Position numbers and translations under genes: made by a program. A DNA stretch of 64,000 bases from Ipomoea triloba (taxonomy: Eukaryota; Streptophyta; Magnoliopsida; Solanales; Convolvulaceae), in contig NC_044917.1 of assembly GCF_003576645.1 (NCBI RefSeq), positions 5,808,945 to 5,872,944 on the forward strand, in the 5' to 3' direction. The notes under the pieces are model-generated. The model had not been told where the DNA came from. It worked only from the letters and a program-made list of their open reading frames with translations, and made no database searches. Positions 35,256-46,839 of the stretch are shown here, in pieces (positions within the stretch are counted from its first letter, which is position 1; the number at the start of each line of letters is the position of its first letter).

Positions 35256-37987
35256 TGATAAGTGCAAAAGACGCCATCTTTATAAGGTCATTCTAGGATC
35301 GTCTTGTGCACAATTGACGGCTTTTATGATTGATTTGCCCCTTATTGCGTTAGAATGCTTATTATTGTCATTGGACCCCGTTCCACGCTTGGCTAATTGT
35401 TTTATAGGTAAAAGATGTGCAAAAAGGGCAGAAAATGACAATATTTCAGAGAAGTGAAGAACGAACCAAAGTTGGAGCAAAAATAGGCCATGGACGCAGT
35501 GGACGCGCAAGTGGACGCCCAGTGGACGCGCGTCCAGCAGCGCGTCCATGCCTGCGTCCAACTTTTCGCTCTCTGATTTTGGCACAGCAGAACAGAAGTC
35601 TGCTGTGGACGCGAGGCGGACGCGCCTTGGACGCCCGCGTCCAATTTTAAGGCTGCAGAAGTTTGTTCGCTCTGCTATGGACGCACAGTGGACGCGGGGT
35701 GGACGCCCGCGTCCAAAATTCGAGCCTCTGAAGTTGAAGTCTGGACGCAACGCACACTGGTGGACGCGTCCACCCTGGCGTCCATCGCGGAACTTGGCGG
35801 TTTTTGCAAGGATTAAAAGAGGAATTGAGCCATTTTGTAGGGGATCCATTACACTTCAGTTTTAGATCATTTTAAACTTTCTCTCTCTAGGATTAGCCTA
35901 GAGAGAACTCTCCCAAATCACTCCACATTGCAATTCTTAGTTTAGATTAGAATTAGAGAAGAATTCCATTGATGCAAGATGGTGATCTACATTCAAATTC
36001 AAGATTAAAGTTTAATTTCAAGTTCAAGTTCAAATTCAAAGTTCAATTCCTAGCTAAGTCTTCCTTTTAATTTCTTGTCATTACTTTCACCTTTTGCTAT
36101 TTCAATTCCAAATATGATTAGATAGATCTTTGTGGATTTGGATTGAGCAATGTTGTATGGATATTCTTGAGCTTTGAATTGATCAATTAGGTTTTGCAAT
36201 TGCTTGATTATGAGTTTGATTGCGTGAGTGGTGATCCACTTTGACTCTTGTGTAGGGGCGATCAACCTATATGAGAGGTGTTTGGAGAAGGAGTCTCATC
36301 TATGAGAGTAGAGTTACTCCTTAGCCTAGCCTAGCACATTTCCCTCTCACCTTTGAGAAAAGGGAGAAGTGGAAGATAAGAGGCACATAACGTGTTTGAC
36401 AAAATGCCTCTCCTAGCCTAGTGATCACAAGGATGACATTACGGTTTAAGGAGTGAGTCCATTGACCACGAGAGTGGCGGTGGTGTTGGTGACCTTATCT
36501 CATTTTCATTATCNNNNNNNNNNNNNNNNNNNNNNNNNNNNNNNNNNNNNNNNNNNNNNNNNNNNNNNNNNNNNNNNNNNNNNNNNNNNNNNNNNNNNNN
36601 NNNNNNNNNNNNNNNNNNNNNNNNNNNNNNNACGCGCGTCCAGCAGCGCGTCCATGCCTGCGTCCAACTTTTCGCTCTCTGATTTTGGCACAGCAGAACA
36701 GAAGTCTGCTGTGGACGCGAGGCGGACGCGCCTTGGACGCCCGCGTCCAATTTTAAGGCTGCAGAAGTTTGTTCGCTCTGCTATGGACGCACAGTGGACG
36801 CGGGGTGGACGCCCGCGTCCAAAATTCGAGCCTCTGAAGTTGAAGTCTGGACGCAACGCACACTGGTGGACGCGTCCACCCTGGCGTCCATCGCGGAACT
36901 TGGCGGTTTTTGCAAGGATTAAAAGAGGAATTGAGCCATTTTGTAGGGGATCCATTACACTTCAGTTTTAGATCATTTTAAACTTTCTCTCTCTAGGATT
37001 AGCCTAGAGAGAACTCTCCCAAATCACTCCACATTGCAATTCTTAGTTTAGATTAGAATTAGAGAAGAATTCCATTGATGCAAGATGGTGATCTACATTC
37101 AAATTCAAGATTAAAGTTTAATTTCAAGTTCAAGTTCAAATTCAAAGTTCAATTCCTAGCTAAGTCTTCCTTTTAATTTCTTGTCATTACTTTCACCTTT
37201 TGCTATTTCAATTCCAAATATGATTAGATAGATCTTTGTGGATTTGGATTGAGCAATGTTGTATGGATATTCTTGAGCTTTGAATTGATCAATTAGGTTT
37301 TGCAATTGCTTGATTATGAGTTTGATTGCGTGAGTGGTGATCCACTTTGACTCTTGTGTAGGGGCGATCAACCTATATGAGAGGTGTTTGGAGAAGGAGT
37401 CTCATCTATGAGAGTAGAGTTACTCCTTAGCCTAGCCTAGCACATTTCCCTCTCACCTTTGAGAAAAGGGAGAAGTGGAAGATAAGACACATAACGTGTT
37501 TGACAAATGCCTCTCCTAGCCTAGTGATCACAAGGATGACATTACGGTTTAAGGAGTGAGTCCATTGACCACGAGAGTGGCGGTGGTGTTGGTGACCTCA
37601 ATGCCTAGTGATCACAAGGATGACATTACGGTTTAAGGAGTGAGTCCATTGACCACGAGAGTGGCGGTGGTGTTGGTGACCTTATCTCATTTTCATTATC
37701 TAAGTGTTGCTAGCCTAATATCTTAGAAAATCAAGGATACCTATATGAGTTGCAAGATCCAAATCCTCCTTCCCCATTGATTGTTTCCATTGTTTGTTCC
37801 TTATTTTCATTATGGTTCATGCACATTTCTTACTATGTTTGGGTTAGCTTTCAAACATTAAACACTCTTGTGCTTAATCCCCTTACCGCTCAAACTCCCT
37901 CCTTGCCGTCCTTTGAGAACGATACTCGGAAATCTTTCCGTTTTAACCTCTATTTCTTTCCATCCACCGCGAAAACTACACTCTTAA
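35256..37987. mobile_element. Solo LTR (copy 2), interrupted by a gap and internally duplicated
   Basis: It starts TGATAAGTGCAAAAGACGCC like copy 1, and its end GCGAAAACTACACTCTTA aligns with the end of copy 1. A 5-bp duplication, attac, flanks it (35251-35255 and 37988-37992), though the 3' CA terminus is lost or shifted by a base. The stretch 35526-36513 recurs as 36632-37700 around an N run, so the true LTR is probably about 1.6 kb. The second part also has an 84-bp tandem duplication (37521-37604, 37605-37688). No gag-pol frame is present. Confidence 0.75.
36514..36631. other. Assembly gap (118 N)
   Basis: A run of N within LTR copy 2. The sequence to its right restarts at a point already present about 1.1 kb to its left. 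Confidence 0.98.
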
Positions 37988-39512
37988 ATTACTTTGTTTA
38001 TTTCTTGTTTTTTAATCTCATCAGTGCCTGGTAATTATTGCCATTGCAGAATACGTGGCATGGCCACAGTCACATGTAGGAGGATAATCATATACCACTT
38101 TACACATGTCAAACACCACCATATTTATTTACTTATGTTGGCATGACGAATTCATCATTTTAAAGTCAATGAACTTGCCAATGGCAAACCTCTGCCATCA
38201 CTTTTATACCAAAGATTCTCACAACTCTTTAATTGTCTTAATTTTATTGTGAATTTTATATAATGATAAGTCATGTATTACATTATGTTCAATACGTAAT
38301 TACTGCATAGAAAAATCATAATATTTTTTTTCTGTTTTTGAAAAAAAAAATCATAATATTTCTATATTTCAATTACACTAATAACTTGTACATTAGAGTC
38401 GTCCTCCTTAATCGTATGAGTAGGTCTTTTTAGTCAAAAATCTCACAAAATGGAGAGTAATTAAGTATTCAACTAATAAAAATTTTCAAGCCTTTTCGCT
38501 GGTTGGCATCGTATCTGGTATTTGAACTATTTTGTTGGTATTGTAACTAAGTATTTGAAGTATATATAAGGATAGACTCTTACATACCAACATCCACCAG
38601 AGTCCCAATATTTAAGATCGCAACATTTGCAAAACCTTTTCCACTGTAGTTGTCATAATTGTTGTTATCTTGAATTTTAATGAAAGTCATTTTATTCCAT
38701 GCATCTATTTTAAGACTATTATGGAAATAATTAATTTCCTCAAATATCACTCAACAATAATGCATGTATAGAGATAATCAAGACGTCACACACTCACACA
38801 TAACTTTCTAGAAATAGATTTACTATGTATAAACTTAGCACACAAATTATTACACAAGAAAATCATTTCAAATTTTAAAAATAAAATAAAACAAGTTCCG
38901 AATTCATTCTAATAATAATATTTTATGAAAAAAATGACATATTTGGTCCATTAGATATACTCATAAGACGACTATGTCCATTAGTTATGATCGTATCCAT
39001 TTTTTACCCTCACTTATGACCGAAGTGACGTGTTTGGTCCCCGATGTTAGGTTTCCGTCTCCATCTGATGAAAAATCCAAAAACCCTCAATTATTTGAGG
39101 GGTAAAATAGAAAATCCACATTTTATTCTCCTTCTTATATTGAAACCACTCTTACAACATTATTTTTCACTTGCCAACCTAACTTCTATTTTAAGGTTAT
39201 TCAACTACAAAAGTATTTCAATAACCCTTCATGACTTGTTAGAAATATACATGGGTCTCATATAAAGAATCTTAGATTCAGTATAAACAAGACAACTCTT
39301 GATCACCATGTTCAGGTTTCTGATTTCCATTACTAAGCAACATGTGTAATCAAACTATAACTTTTGAGATACAAGAAAGATATCAAATTTATGGGGTTAC
39401 TTTTATTATAAATTCACCAATGGAGTGATATTTTTAGTATGTAAATTTTTTTCGTAAACTCTGCAATAATTTAGTCAAAAATCGTATATCCTAACAACAT
39501 ATGAAAATTATG

Positions 39513-39553
<41 letters not shown>

Positions 39554-39770
39554 TTATCATCAGACATCCCCTCATTTGTTATCTTAAGAAAGTTGTGACT
39601 TAGTTATGGAAATTACAAAGTTCTTAGAATTCTCATAACCAAGTCACACTACCTTGCCAAAGACCTTGTGGTCTAGTGACATCCGATTTACATAAACTAA
39701 ATACGTAAAGCACAACCTCCATAGAAATTGAATTTCTTATAAGTCCATACCCGTTGATAAAAATAAACAA
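37988..39770. other. LTR-H intergenic region
   Basis: AT-rich, with an (AT)n run at about 39516-39550. No gene recognised. From about 39778 the sequence becomes homologous to the upstream region of XTH-G (GTGGTTTAGCAAGAGTGGAG, AACGCGTGG). Confidence 0.5.
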
Positions 39771-39777
39771 AAATAAA

Positions 39778-40030
39778 ATATAAGAAGTCAATTCCGTGAG
39801 GGTTAGGTAAACACATAAAAGTGGTTTAGCAAGAGTGGAGAGCTGTAATCCACTGATCAGAAAAATCCATGTCCTCCAACACGCCGTCCCTCTTCACAAA
39901 CGCGTGGATATCATTTCACCGCCGGCCGGCTCTCTCTGTTTGCTTCACCATTAAGCCCCACCTTTCTTTCTAGGATTCTTCCTCCTACCCACTCTCCTAT
40001 GGTGGGGACCTACTCAACATCTATATAAGC
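39778..40030 (+). promoter_or_regulatory. XTH-H upstream region conserved with XTH-G
   Basis: Shared with 30870-31070 and 32383-32583: AGAAGTCAATTCCGTGAGG-like start, CCACTGATCAGAAAA, AACGCGTGG, GCCGGCTCT and TCTATATAAGCA. H has an extra stretch containing AGGATTCTTCCTCC, a diverged form of the XTH box, missing from F and G. Confidence 0.5.
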
Positions 40031-40100
40031 ATTCAGCTCCTAATTCTAACTCATACCATCCCATCACGTATTCCCTCATTCCCAAAATCGCCAGAAAGAT

Positions 40101-41204
40101 ATGAAGTCTTCTTCTTCAAGATCAGTTCCTACCATGTTTTTGCAGCTCACAGTGCTCCTTGCTTTCATCATCCTCTCAGCTTCCGCTGGGAATTTCTACC
40201 AGGACGTTCAGATCACTTTTGGAGGCGATCAGCGCGCCAAGATACTGGAGGGTGGCCGCCTTCTCGACTTGACTTTAGACCAGGCCTCTGGTTCCGGCTT
40301 CCAATCCAAAGACGAGTATTTGTTTGGGAGATTCGACATGCAGCTCAAGCTCGTCCCTGACAATTCTGCTGGCACTGTCACCACCTTTTATGTATGTCTC
40401 TAAGCTTCGTGCCATGCACCTTTTTTTTCTTTTTTCCCAGTTTTTCTGATCAAAGTATGCTATGCTACAGTTATCCTCTCTAGGAGCAGGACATGACGAG
40501 ATTGACTTCGAGTTCCTGGGAAATTCATCTGGACAACCTTACACAATCCACACCAATGTCTACTCCCAAGGAAAAGGTGGTAAAGAACAACAGTTCCACC
40601 CATGGTTCGACCCCACAACTTCCTTCCACACCTACTCCATTCTCTGGAATCCTCAACGCATCATGTAAGTATCTATCTACCTGTACAATCCATATATATA
40701 TACATACATGTTAATTAACATGAATGAATATATTCTACAGCAGAAAATTAAACGTGGGTACTGATCAAATTTAATGTTCCTGGATTTTACAGATTCTTGA
40801 TAGATAACATTCCGATAAGAGTATTCAACAACGACGAAGCCATTGGCGTGCCATTCCCAAAGAACCAACCCATGAAGGTTTACGCCAGCCTGTGGAACGC
40901 AGACGACTGGGCAACCCAGGGCGGGCGGGTCAAAACGGATTGGACCAAGGCTCCATTCACGGCCTCTTACAGGAACTATAACGCCAATGCTTGTGTTTGG
41001 TCAGCTCAGACATCAAGCTCATCGTGTGGCAGTTCGACCCAGTCTTCGACTGGGGCCCAGGCATGGCAGACTCAAAGCCTTGATGCTAAGGGCAGAAACA
41101 GACTCCGATGGGTGCAACAGAAATTCATGATTTATAATTACTGTGCTGATGTTAAGAGGTTCCCTCAGGGTTTTCCTCCAGAATGCAAGGGCTCAAGGTT
41201 CTAA
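40101..41204 (+). CDS. XTH: Xyloglucan endotransglucosylase/hydrolase, XTH-H (three exons)
   Basis: Three exons, 40101-40391, 40471-40664 and 40793-41204, encode 298 residues. [11 protein letters not shown] lies at 105-115, followed by NSS. The signal peptide and extended N-terminus are as in G. It shares Pro141 of QFHPWFDP with G. Differences from G are few and spread through the gene (for example Arg for Thr near residue 7, Asp for Asn in SKDEYLFG, Gly for Arg in the C-terminal ECKGSRF), so H is a real paralogue, not an assembly copy. The introns are alignable to G but diverged. Confidence 0.95.
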
Positions 41205-42717
41205 GTCCTATCTTAGGATAGGATAATGCTCTGTGGTGATTACTAGCTTATGTTGTGGATTCTTTTCCCTGTGAAAATTAAAGCAAATTCTTTATTCTTT
41301 TGTAATGATAGTGGAATAATACAAATAAATGCAGCTATATTATACCCGTTTTAATTTCCTACTAAATCTTTATCAGTCATTTATGCATCTAACATCATAT
41401 TTCAAAAATGTAATTAGTATTCAAGATTAATAAGGCTAACCTGAAGTTCTCAATGAATGATTGTACATCTACAAGCTACTCGAGTATCCTGCAGTCTTTA
41501 TCAGGATCTGTATGTTCCACAGAATATAGAGATGCAAAATGTAAGCATTTCCAGAAAAAAGAATATCATTGAACATGGATCCAAGCTACAATAATCCTCA
41601 ATACACACACACACACACACATATATGAACAATGGTTAATGTGCTTCGCGGACCAATGGCTTCATTCCCTACTTCAATAACAGTGTACTTTCAGTCTACA
41701 TGTCACAGCAAGAACAAGAGATGGTAAATTCAACCTGGTTTTAACATTGAACAGCTCAAGACCTCTGAAGCAATCTTATTGCTAGTTCATTAGCAGCAGA
41801 CCTTCATGCACAGAAGAGCAGACTTGATTAGAAATGCATTAAAGAGGATTTCTTGATCGACTACATAAACCTTTTTATACCCATCTCTGTCCTAGTAGAC
41901 AAGAGAGGCAGGGCAGTGCGGTTGCTCACTTGATCCCACTCTCTCTCCCTCTATGGAGAAGAAGAAACTAGAGACAGTTTAAACAGTACAGATTTCTTTC
42001 AATTTATTTCTCATTCTCAGATTACATGAATTCCAAGGAAAAGAGATTTAGCCACAGCCCAAATTCTCTTCTTCTTTTTTTTCTTTTTTCTTTTTTTCTT
42101 TTTTTGTTTGTTTGTTTGGCCTGTCTTGGCACTTTCCACAGTCCATTTTTGGTGTCAAAGCTGAAATCTTTTCTTAGTTTTCTCAAGATTTTTGCAGACA
42201 GCATTTACATACAGCATTTTGTAAATGCATATCTCAAAATTTCTGCAATTCATATGGATAAAAAGATCATCAAATGTTTGTCTAGAGCCCCGAACCTAAA
42301 AGGCCATGCAATTTAAGACATTGTAATGGGATTAGAGTTTCATGAGAGATTACAGTAATTTGGTCTTGCAGGTTTTGATAAACTCAATACTCTTCAAAAA
42401 AAAACCCCCTTGAATTTAGCATACTCCTATAACAATGGATATCAGCATCTTTGCACCTAACCGAAGGTACTCTTACAATGCAATCAAAATTCAAAAGTTG
42501 TGTGGATTAAAGGCAAATCCAATTTAGCACACATGTATCATATTACTACGAAGCAACATTGACAACCCAATCTTAGTTTAAGGAAAAGACAAAACCTGAT
42601 AACAAAGGCCCGAAAAAAAACAGCATGTGTATCAAAAATTCTATCATCGTGGCTTGGTGTGAAATCTCAACCAGAAAGTTTCAGCAACTTTTCTTCCTAT
42701 TTTGTGGAACTACCAAA
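41205..42717. other. Convergent region between XTH-H and the PMD-like gene
   Basis: It holds the 3' end of H (AATTCTTTATTCTTTTG near 41287), a short (CA)n run at 41605-41622, a T-rich patch at 42069-42115 and the 3' untranslated region of the minus-strand gene. No further gene recognised. Confidence 0.5.
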
Positions 42718-43569
42718 CTATGTTTTCCTAGTGTTTCTCAGGTAGATCACGGTTGTGGCTAGAGCAATAGCTGCAATTGCTGATCCAGTCACCAATGGCC
42801 ACTCCACTTTGAAGCCAAATGTGCAAACATTCTTACCCTCAGCCACCTTTCCGTTGCCGTTGGTGTGAACATCTGCAATTACCCGTTCCTTATCCTCTAA
42901 CTTCTTCTCAATCTCTAGCAGTCTCCCTTTCATTTCATCCAACCTCGCCTCCACCTCTTTCTTTGCCATCTCCAGCTCCGCTTTCTCCTTATCCCAACCG
43001 TGGTTGATTACCACTGAAGCCTCTAAATTCACAAGTTTATTCTTCAAATCTATGATGTGCAGCTCCTTTGCTTCCTTTTCTACCTTCTGATCATCCCTAC
43101 TAGCCTCCAATTTCTCCACTTTCAGAATCAGTAGATTATTTTCCTCTTCAATGGCTTGGATTTTGATATCCTTCTCATTCTCACTACTTTTCAATCCAGC
43201 TACAGTTGACCTCAAAAGCGACGCCTCAGAACTCAACTCTTCGAGATCATTCAAAGCTTTGTCCAGACCATTCCGGAGTTGAGACACCTCGCCCTCAAGC
43301 TCAGCACTTCGAGCAGTTATTGATCTCAAAGCTCTAGTCTCGTACTCTGATTCCTCTACCATCTTCTGAAGCTCGGCTTTCTCATTGGTGGAATCATCAA
43401 TTGACTGATGCAGCTTCTCCACCCTCTCCTTGATGAGCTCATTCTCATGAACGAGTTGGTGGTTCTCCTGCTCCAACGCAGCAATCTTAGCGCTTAGTGC
43501 AGAGGTTTTTGATTCAGAATTATAGGAATCATTGAACAGATCTCCATTGTTTACTGAATCATCCGCCAT
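42718..43569 (-). CDS. PMD2: Peroxisomal and mitochondrial division factor (PMD1/PMD2-like)
   Basis: Plant-specific coiled-coil, tail-anchored protein. Arabidopsis PMD1 and PMD2 sit on peroxisome and/or mitochondrial membranes and promote organelle division and morphology independently of the dynamin/FIS1 machinery. Single uninterrupted exon of 283 residues. The ATG at 43569 (MADDSVNNGDLF) was chosen because the upstream in-frame extension lacks an ATG start and encodes only a hydrophobic, low-complexity stretch. Heptad-rich, Glu/Lys/Leu-rich coiled coil spans about residues 22-235. A transmembrane segment (WPLVTGSAIAAIALATTVIYL) lies at about 257-277, followed by a short basic tail (RNTRKT), as expected for a tail anchor. 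Assignment to PMD2 rather than PMD1 is by resemblance only. Confidence 0.85.
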   Translation of the reverse strand: MADDSVNNGDLFNDSYNSESKTSALSAKIAALEQENHQLVHENELIKERVEKLHQSIDDSTNEKAELQKMVEESEYETRALRSITARSAELEGEVSQLRNGLDKALNDLEELSSEASLLRSTVAGLKSSENEKDIKIQAIEEENNLLILKVEKLEASRDDQKVEKEAKELHIIDLKNKLVNLEASVVINHGWDKEKAELEMAKKEVEARLDEMKGRLLEIEKKLEDKERVIADVHTNGNGKVAEGKNVCTFGFKVEWPLVTGSAIAAIALATTVIYLRNTRKT

Positions 43570-46037
43570 CACTAATACAACAGCCAAAACAACCACAACA
43601 AAAATCAAAATCAAAATAACAATCACCTATCAATTAAAAAAACCTTTCTCTGTTTCTCAACAATACAATGAACTGAAGAAAAAAAAACGTGAAAGATACG
43701 AACTTTGGTACCCGTACTTTTTCCCTGATTCGCTGGCAAAATCGGCTTTACAGATAAAGGAAGGACAGAGTGAGAGAAAATGGAAAGCAAAACGACAAAA
43801 GAAGCGCCGGTACCTTTGTAATTGGAAAGCTGACTGAATTGACGGAGAATACTGAAATCTGAATTAGGGTTTAGGGATTAGGGGGTTTAAAAGGGGGAAG
43901 ATGATCTCAGTTCCAAGGAAGGTCCTCAGGTGTGGGAAGAGCGTCTGGCACGTGAATAGAATGCCGAAATGCAGTTGGGCGGGCCCAATTGTCCCCGTGA
44001 ACATACAGAAAACGTAATGGGCTTTCTTTGTACGTTTATGATTCAACGGGCATCCATGGGCCCATTTGGAAATAAGGCTCCGTTTGGAAGCTTTAGAATT
44101 TGCATTGTTACGCCATTTCTTGAGACCGGTTCTGTTATGTTAATGGCCAACGTTATTTTAATGTTAATGCGATCATTTCATAATTTTGAAATTAGTTTTC
44201 TGTTATTAATTTTTTTCAAATGGTCTCTTAATTATGTAAAATCTTATTCAGTTTATTATTTAATTAAAATAATATTTTATTTACTATTTGACTATCGTAA
44301 ATTTTTACGTTGTACACTTTTTTAAAACAAAAAATTTGAGTAATACAAATTAGTTCATTTCGAATTTTGTAAAATAATTTGATGAAATACAATTTTTAAA
44401 AAATATCTTAGATTAATTTATATATTGCTAAAAGATATTAATTGTAGGAAAAAAATTATTGATAAAATAAATTAATTTTTATAAGGTGATATGAAAGTGA
44501 AACTATTTTTAGAGTGAAAAGATAACTGCATGAATAGAGAGTAATTAGTGATTAATTACAAATGTAATACTATGATATTTTAAAAGTGAGAAAATAATTT
44601 ATAAGCATAAATAGTCTTAATACAACAAATGCATCGACATTTAAGTTTAAAATAGTAAATTCTAATGACGACTTTGACCTAAGTCTTTCAATTTTTAATA
44701 CAAAACTGGTTTAGACAAGCTAGGTTGCTACAACCTAGTTAGAACTAGCGCATACCAATGATTTGAAAGAAGATTGATGGTGAAATTTATAATCATTAAA
44801 TTGAATCTTAAATTACAACTAATTTAAATTAACTCAACACATTCGTTTTATACTCTTACATTCACATAAAATCTTCTAATTATATCATATTTTTACTTTT
44901 TGGTTAGAAACAAGTCAACAACATTACCATAGTTGTTAAAATTATAAGTTATCCGGTGATTGAAATTTGTTGACAACTGTTAGTTGATTTAGTCGACCTA
45001 ATCATTCTAATTTTCTGATGCCATTTTTGTATGATCGGTCTTATCAATTATTTTTAATTGATCATCAAAAATAACGATGAACATTTTTTAGATCTCTAAA
45101 TAGTTAGTCAGAAATCTTATTTTCAATTGTTGCTCTTAAATTTTTAATCATTTTTCAATAGTCAACAAATCAAAGTATTTTAACGATGTTAAGTGGTTCA
45201 AGAAGGCAACCGTAGTTTGGAAGGGTAAGGGAAGGAATTGATATTCGGTTTTAATATTTAACTAAACTAGCCTGTAGACACTAAATAAAACAAGATAGTG
45301 AATTAGTGATCACATGCATTAACAAAATTGATTGACTTTTTTTCCTATTATTTAAACAAAAATATATTTACGTTAAATATTTTTTTTAAGTATTATTAAC
45401 TTTATTACAAGGTAGTACATGTTTTATATTTGATATTATGACCTTCTCTCGGTCAGAGCCACGAAGTATTATCTGAATGTTTAGCTTTACTTTGAATATA
45501 TTTAATTGCATGTTTCATCATTTTAGATAGATAACAGAATGTTTTACTTTTGCATTCAACCGAATATACCATCTTTAATTTGATGCCCCCAGCTCACATT
45601 CCTTTTCATTTAAATTTCCAGTATGTAATTCCTTAAAAATAATTATCCCAAATGTATAAATGTTTGATTTTTTTTTCCACCAATGAACTTATAAATAAAT
45701 GTATTAAAATAAAAGGAGTAAAAAAGTGTATGGGAAAAAAGGATGTATAAAATATGAAATTCATTCCTACAACACCATAGTGCATCCTCTAACCCTATTT
45801 TTCTCATCTTCGATGAACTCTGTATTCACATTCACTAATGAATAAAACAAGAAAATATAAACCAAAACCCAGATCCCAAATTCAAAATTCAAAAAAAAAA
45901 AAAGGTCTGTAATTAATGAAGAAGAAGAAGAAAAAAACAAGATGTACCGAAAATCCAAAGAAAATTCTTGGATGGACCGACTCTATACGTGGGATCGTAG
46001 AAAAAAGAAATCCAGAAGTTTTGATATTTAAAAATTT
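43570..46037. other. PMD-like upstream region and spacer
   Basis: 43570-43860 probably contains the leader of the PMD-like gene. GGGCCCAATT, AATGGGCTT and TGGGCCCAT motifs at 43981-44068 resemble the site II (TGGGCY) elements of housekeeping plant promoters. From 44150 to 45900 the sequence is AT-rich with no gene recognised. Confidence 0.45.
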
Positions 46038-46472
46038 TCAGCCACCGAGTTTTCTCTTTTCCTTTTCCGACCCTTCAACGAAGCTCGTAACTGCTCTCAA
46101 CGCCTTCACTTGGAACTGCAATGCCAGTATGTAACCGGCCGTCTCTTCAAACAGCTTATCAACTCCCAGAGCCTCCCCGCCGGGGACTATCCTTTGGAGG
46201 GCCAAGATCTTCTTCTCCACCTCCGCTTTCTCATCCGCCACCGCCGCCGATTCTTCCCCTTCGCTCCCCTTCATCCAATTCGCTGCCTTCTTCGACTGGT
46301 GCACCTCCGGCCGCCGTGCGCGGCGGCAGCCGGACAGCGATTGTTGGAGCGCATTGCTAATCCCGGGCAGCTGGTCGGCGGCGCGGGTGAGCTTGTGCTT
46401 TGTGGGGAATGCGGGTATGGGTCTGGGTTCTTCGCAGGCGGTTTTGTTGCTTCCGGTGCTACTGCTTACCAT
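46038..46472 (-). CDS. Atypical HLH protein, PAR1/PAR2-like
   Basis: Small HLH protein lacking a DNA-binding basic region. Arabidopsis PAR1 and PAR2 are shade-induced cofactors that sequester growth-promoting bHLH factors such as PIFs. Single exon of 144 residues. The HLH (about 83-125: EVEKKILALQRIVPGG, loop, GVDKLFEETAGYILALQ) closely matches the family, and the protein ends with the typical KLGG. The segment before the HLH is acidic (EGEESAAVADEKAE), so no DNA contact is expected. The N-terminal half is poorly conserved, with a short RRARR basic run near residues 50-54 that may serve as a nuclear signal. Two perfect G-boxes lie upstream. Confidence 0.88.
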   Translation of the reverse strand: MVSSSTGSNKTACEEPRPIPAFPTKHKLTRAADQLPGISNALQQSLSGCRRARRPEVHQSKKAANWMKGSEGEESAAVADEKAEVEKKILALQRIVPGGEALGVDKLFEETAGYILALQFQVKALRAVTSFVEGSEKEKRKLGG

Positions 46473-46557
46473 GGCGGCTGTGATGGGGAATGGAATGAGA
46501 GAAATTGATGGAATTGGGAATTGGGAATTGCAAGGGGCGAGGAGGAGAAGAAGAATG

Positions 46558-46836
46558 GTTATAGAGGGGGAGAGGGAGCGAGGAGTGGTGGTGCGGTATT
46601 AAATTATTGTTTTGGAGCTCCAGAAATGTCAATGCCAACGAAGCTTGGGCCTACTTAGTTTTGGGCTTTGGTTTCATAAACTGCAATTCCATTAATCATG
46701 GATATTTCGCGCCCTCATTATCCTACGCGCTCTTTTCTTTTCTACCACGTGCTTCATCTAACTAGAAGCCTAAGTTGATAGTTAGACTGCACATTTATGT
46801 TTATATTATATTTATGCTCACACGTCCCCTCACGTG
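46558..46836 (-). promoter_or_regulatory. PAR-like promoter with two G-boxes
   Basis: Relative to the minus-strand ATG at 46472, a TATA-like CTATAAC lies near 46558-46566. CACGTG G-boxes lie at 46746-46751 (about 275 bp upstream) and 46831-46836 (about 360 bp upstream). G-boxes are PIF-binding sites; regulation by PIFs is inferred. Confidence 0.5.
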
Positions 46837-46839
46837 TAC

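Noticed and set aside
35280..36955. Long open frames on both strands within the LTRs (RGRPPRV and WTRGGRPR repeats)
   Set aside because: They arise from the GGACGC repeat, which stays open in several frames; there is no gag-pol motif, and similar frames recur in copy 1. Some also run through N.
43570..43626. N-terminal extension of the PMD-like protein (MIVILILIFVVVV-type)
   Set aside because: It starts at a GTG codon; the first ATG is at 43569 and gives the family-like N-terminus.
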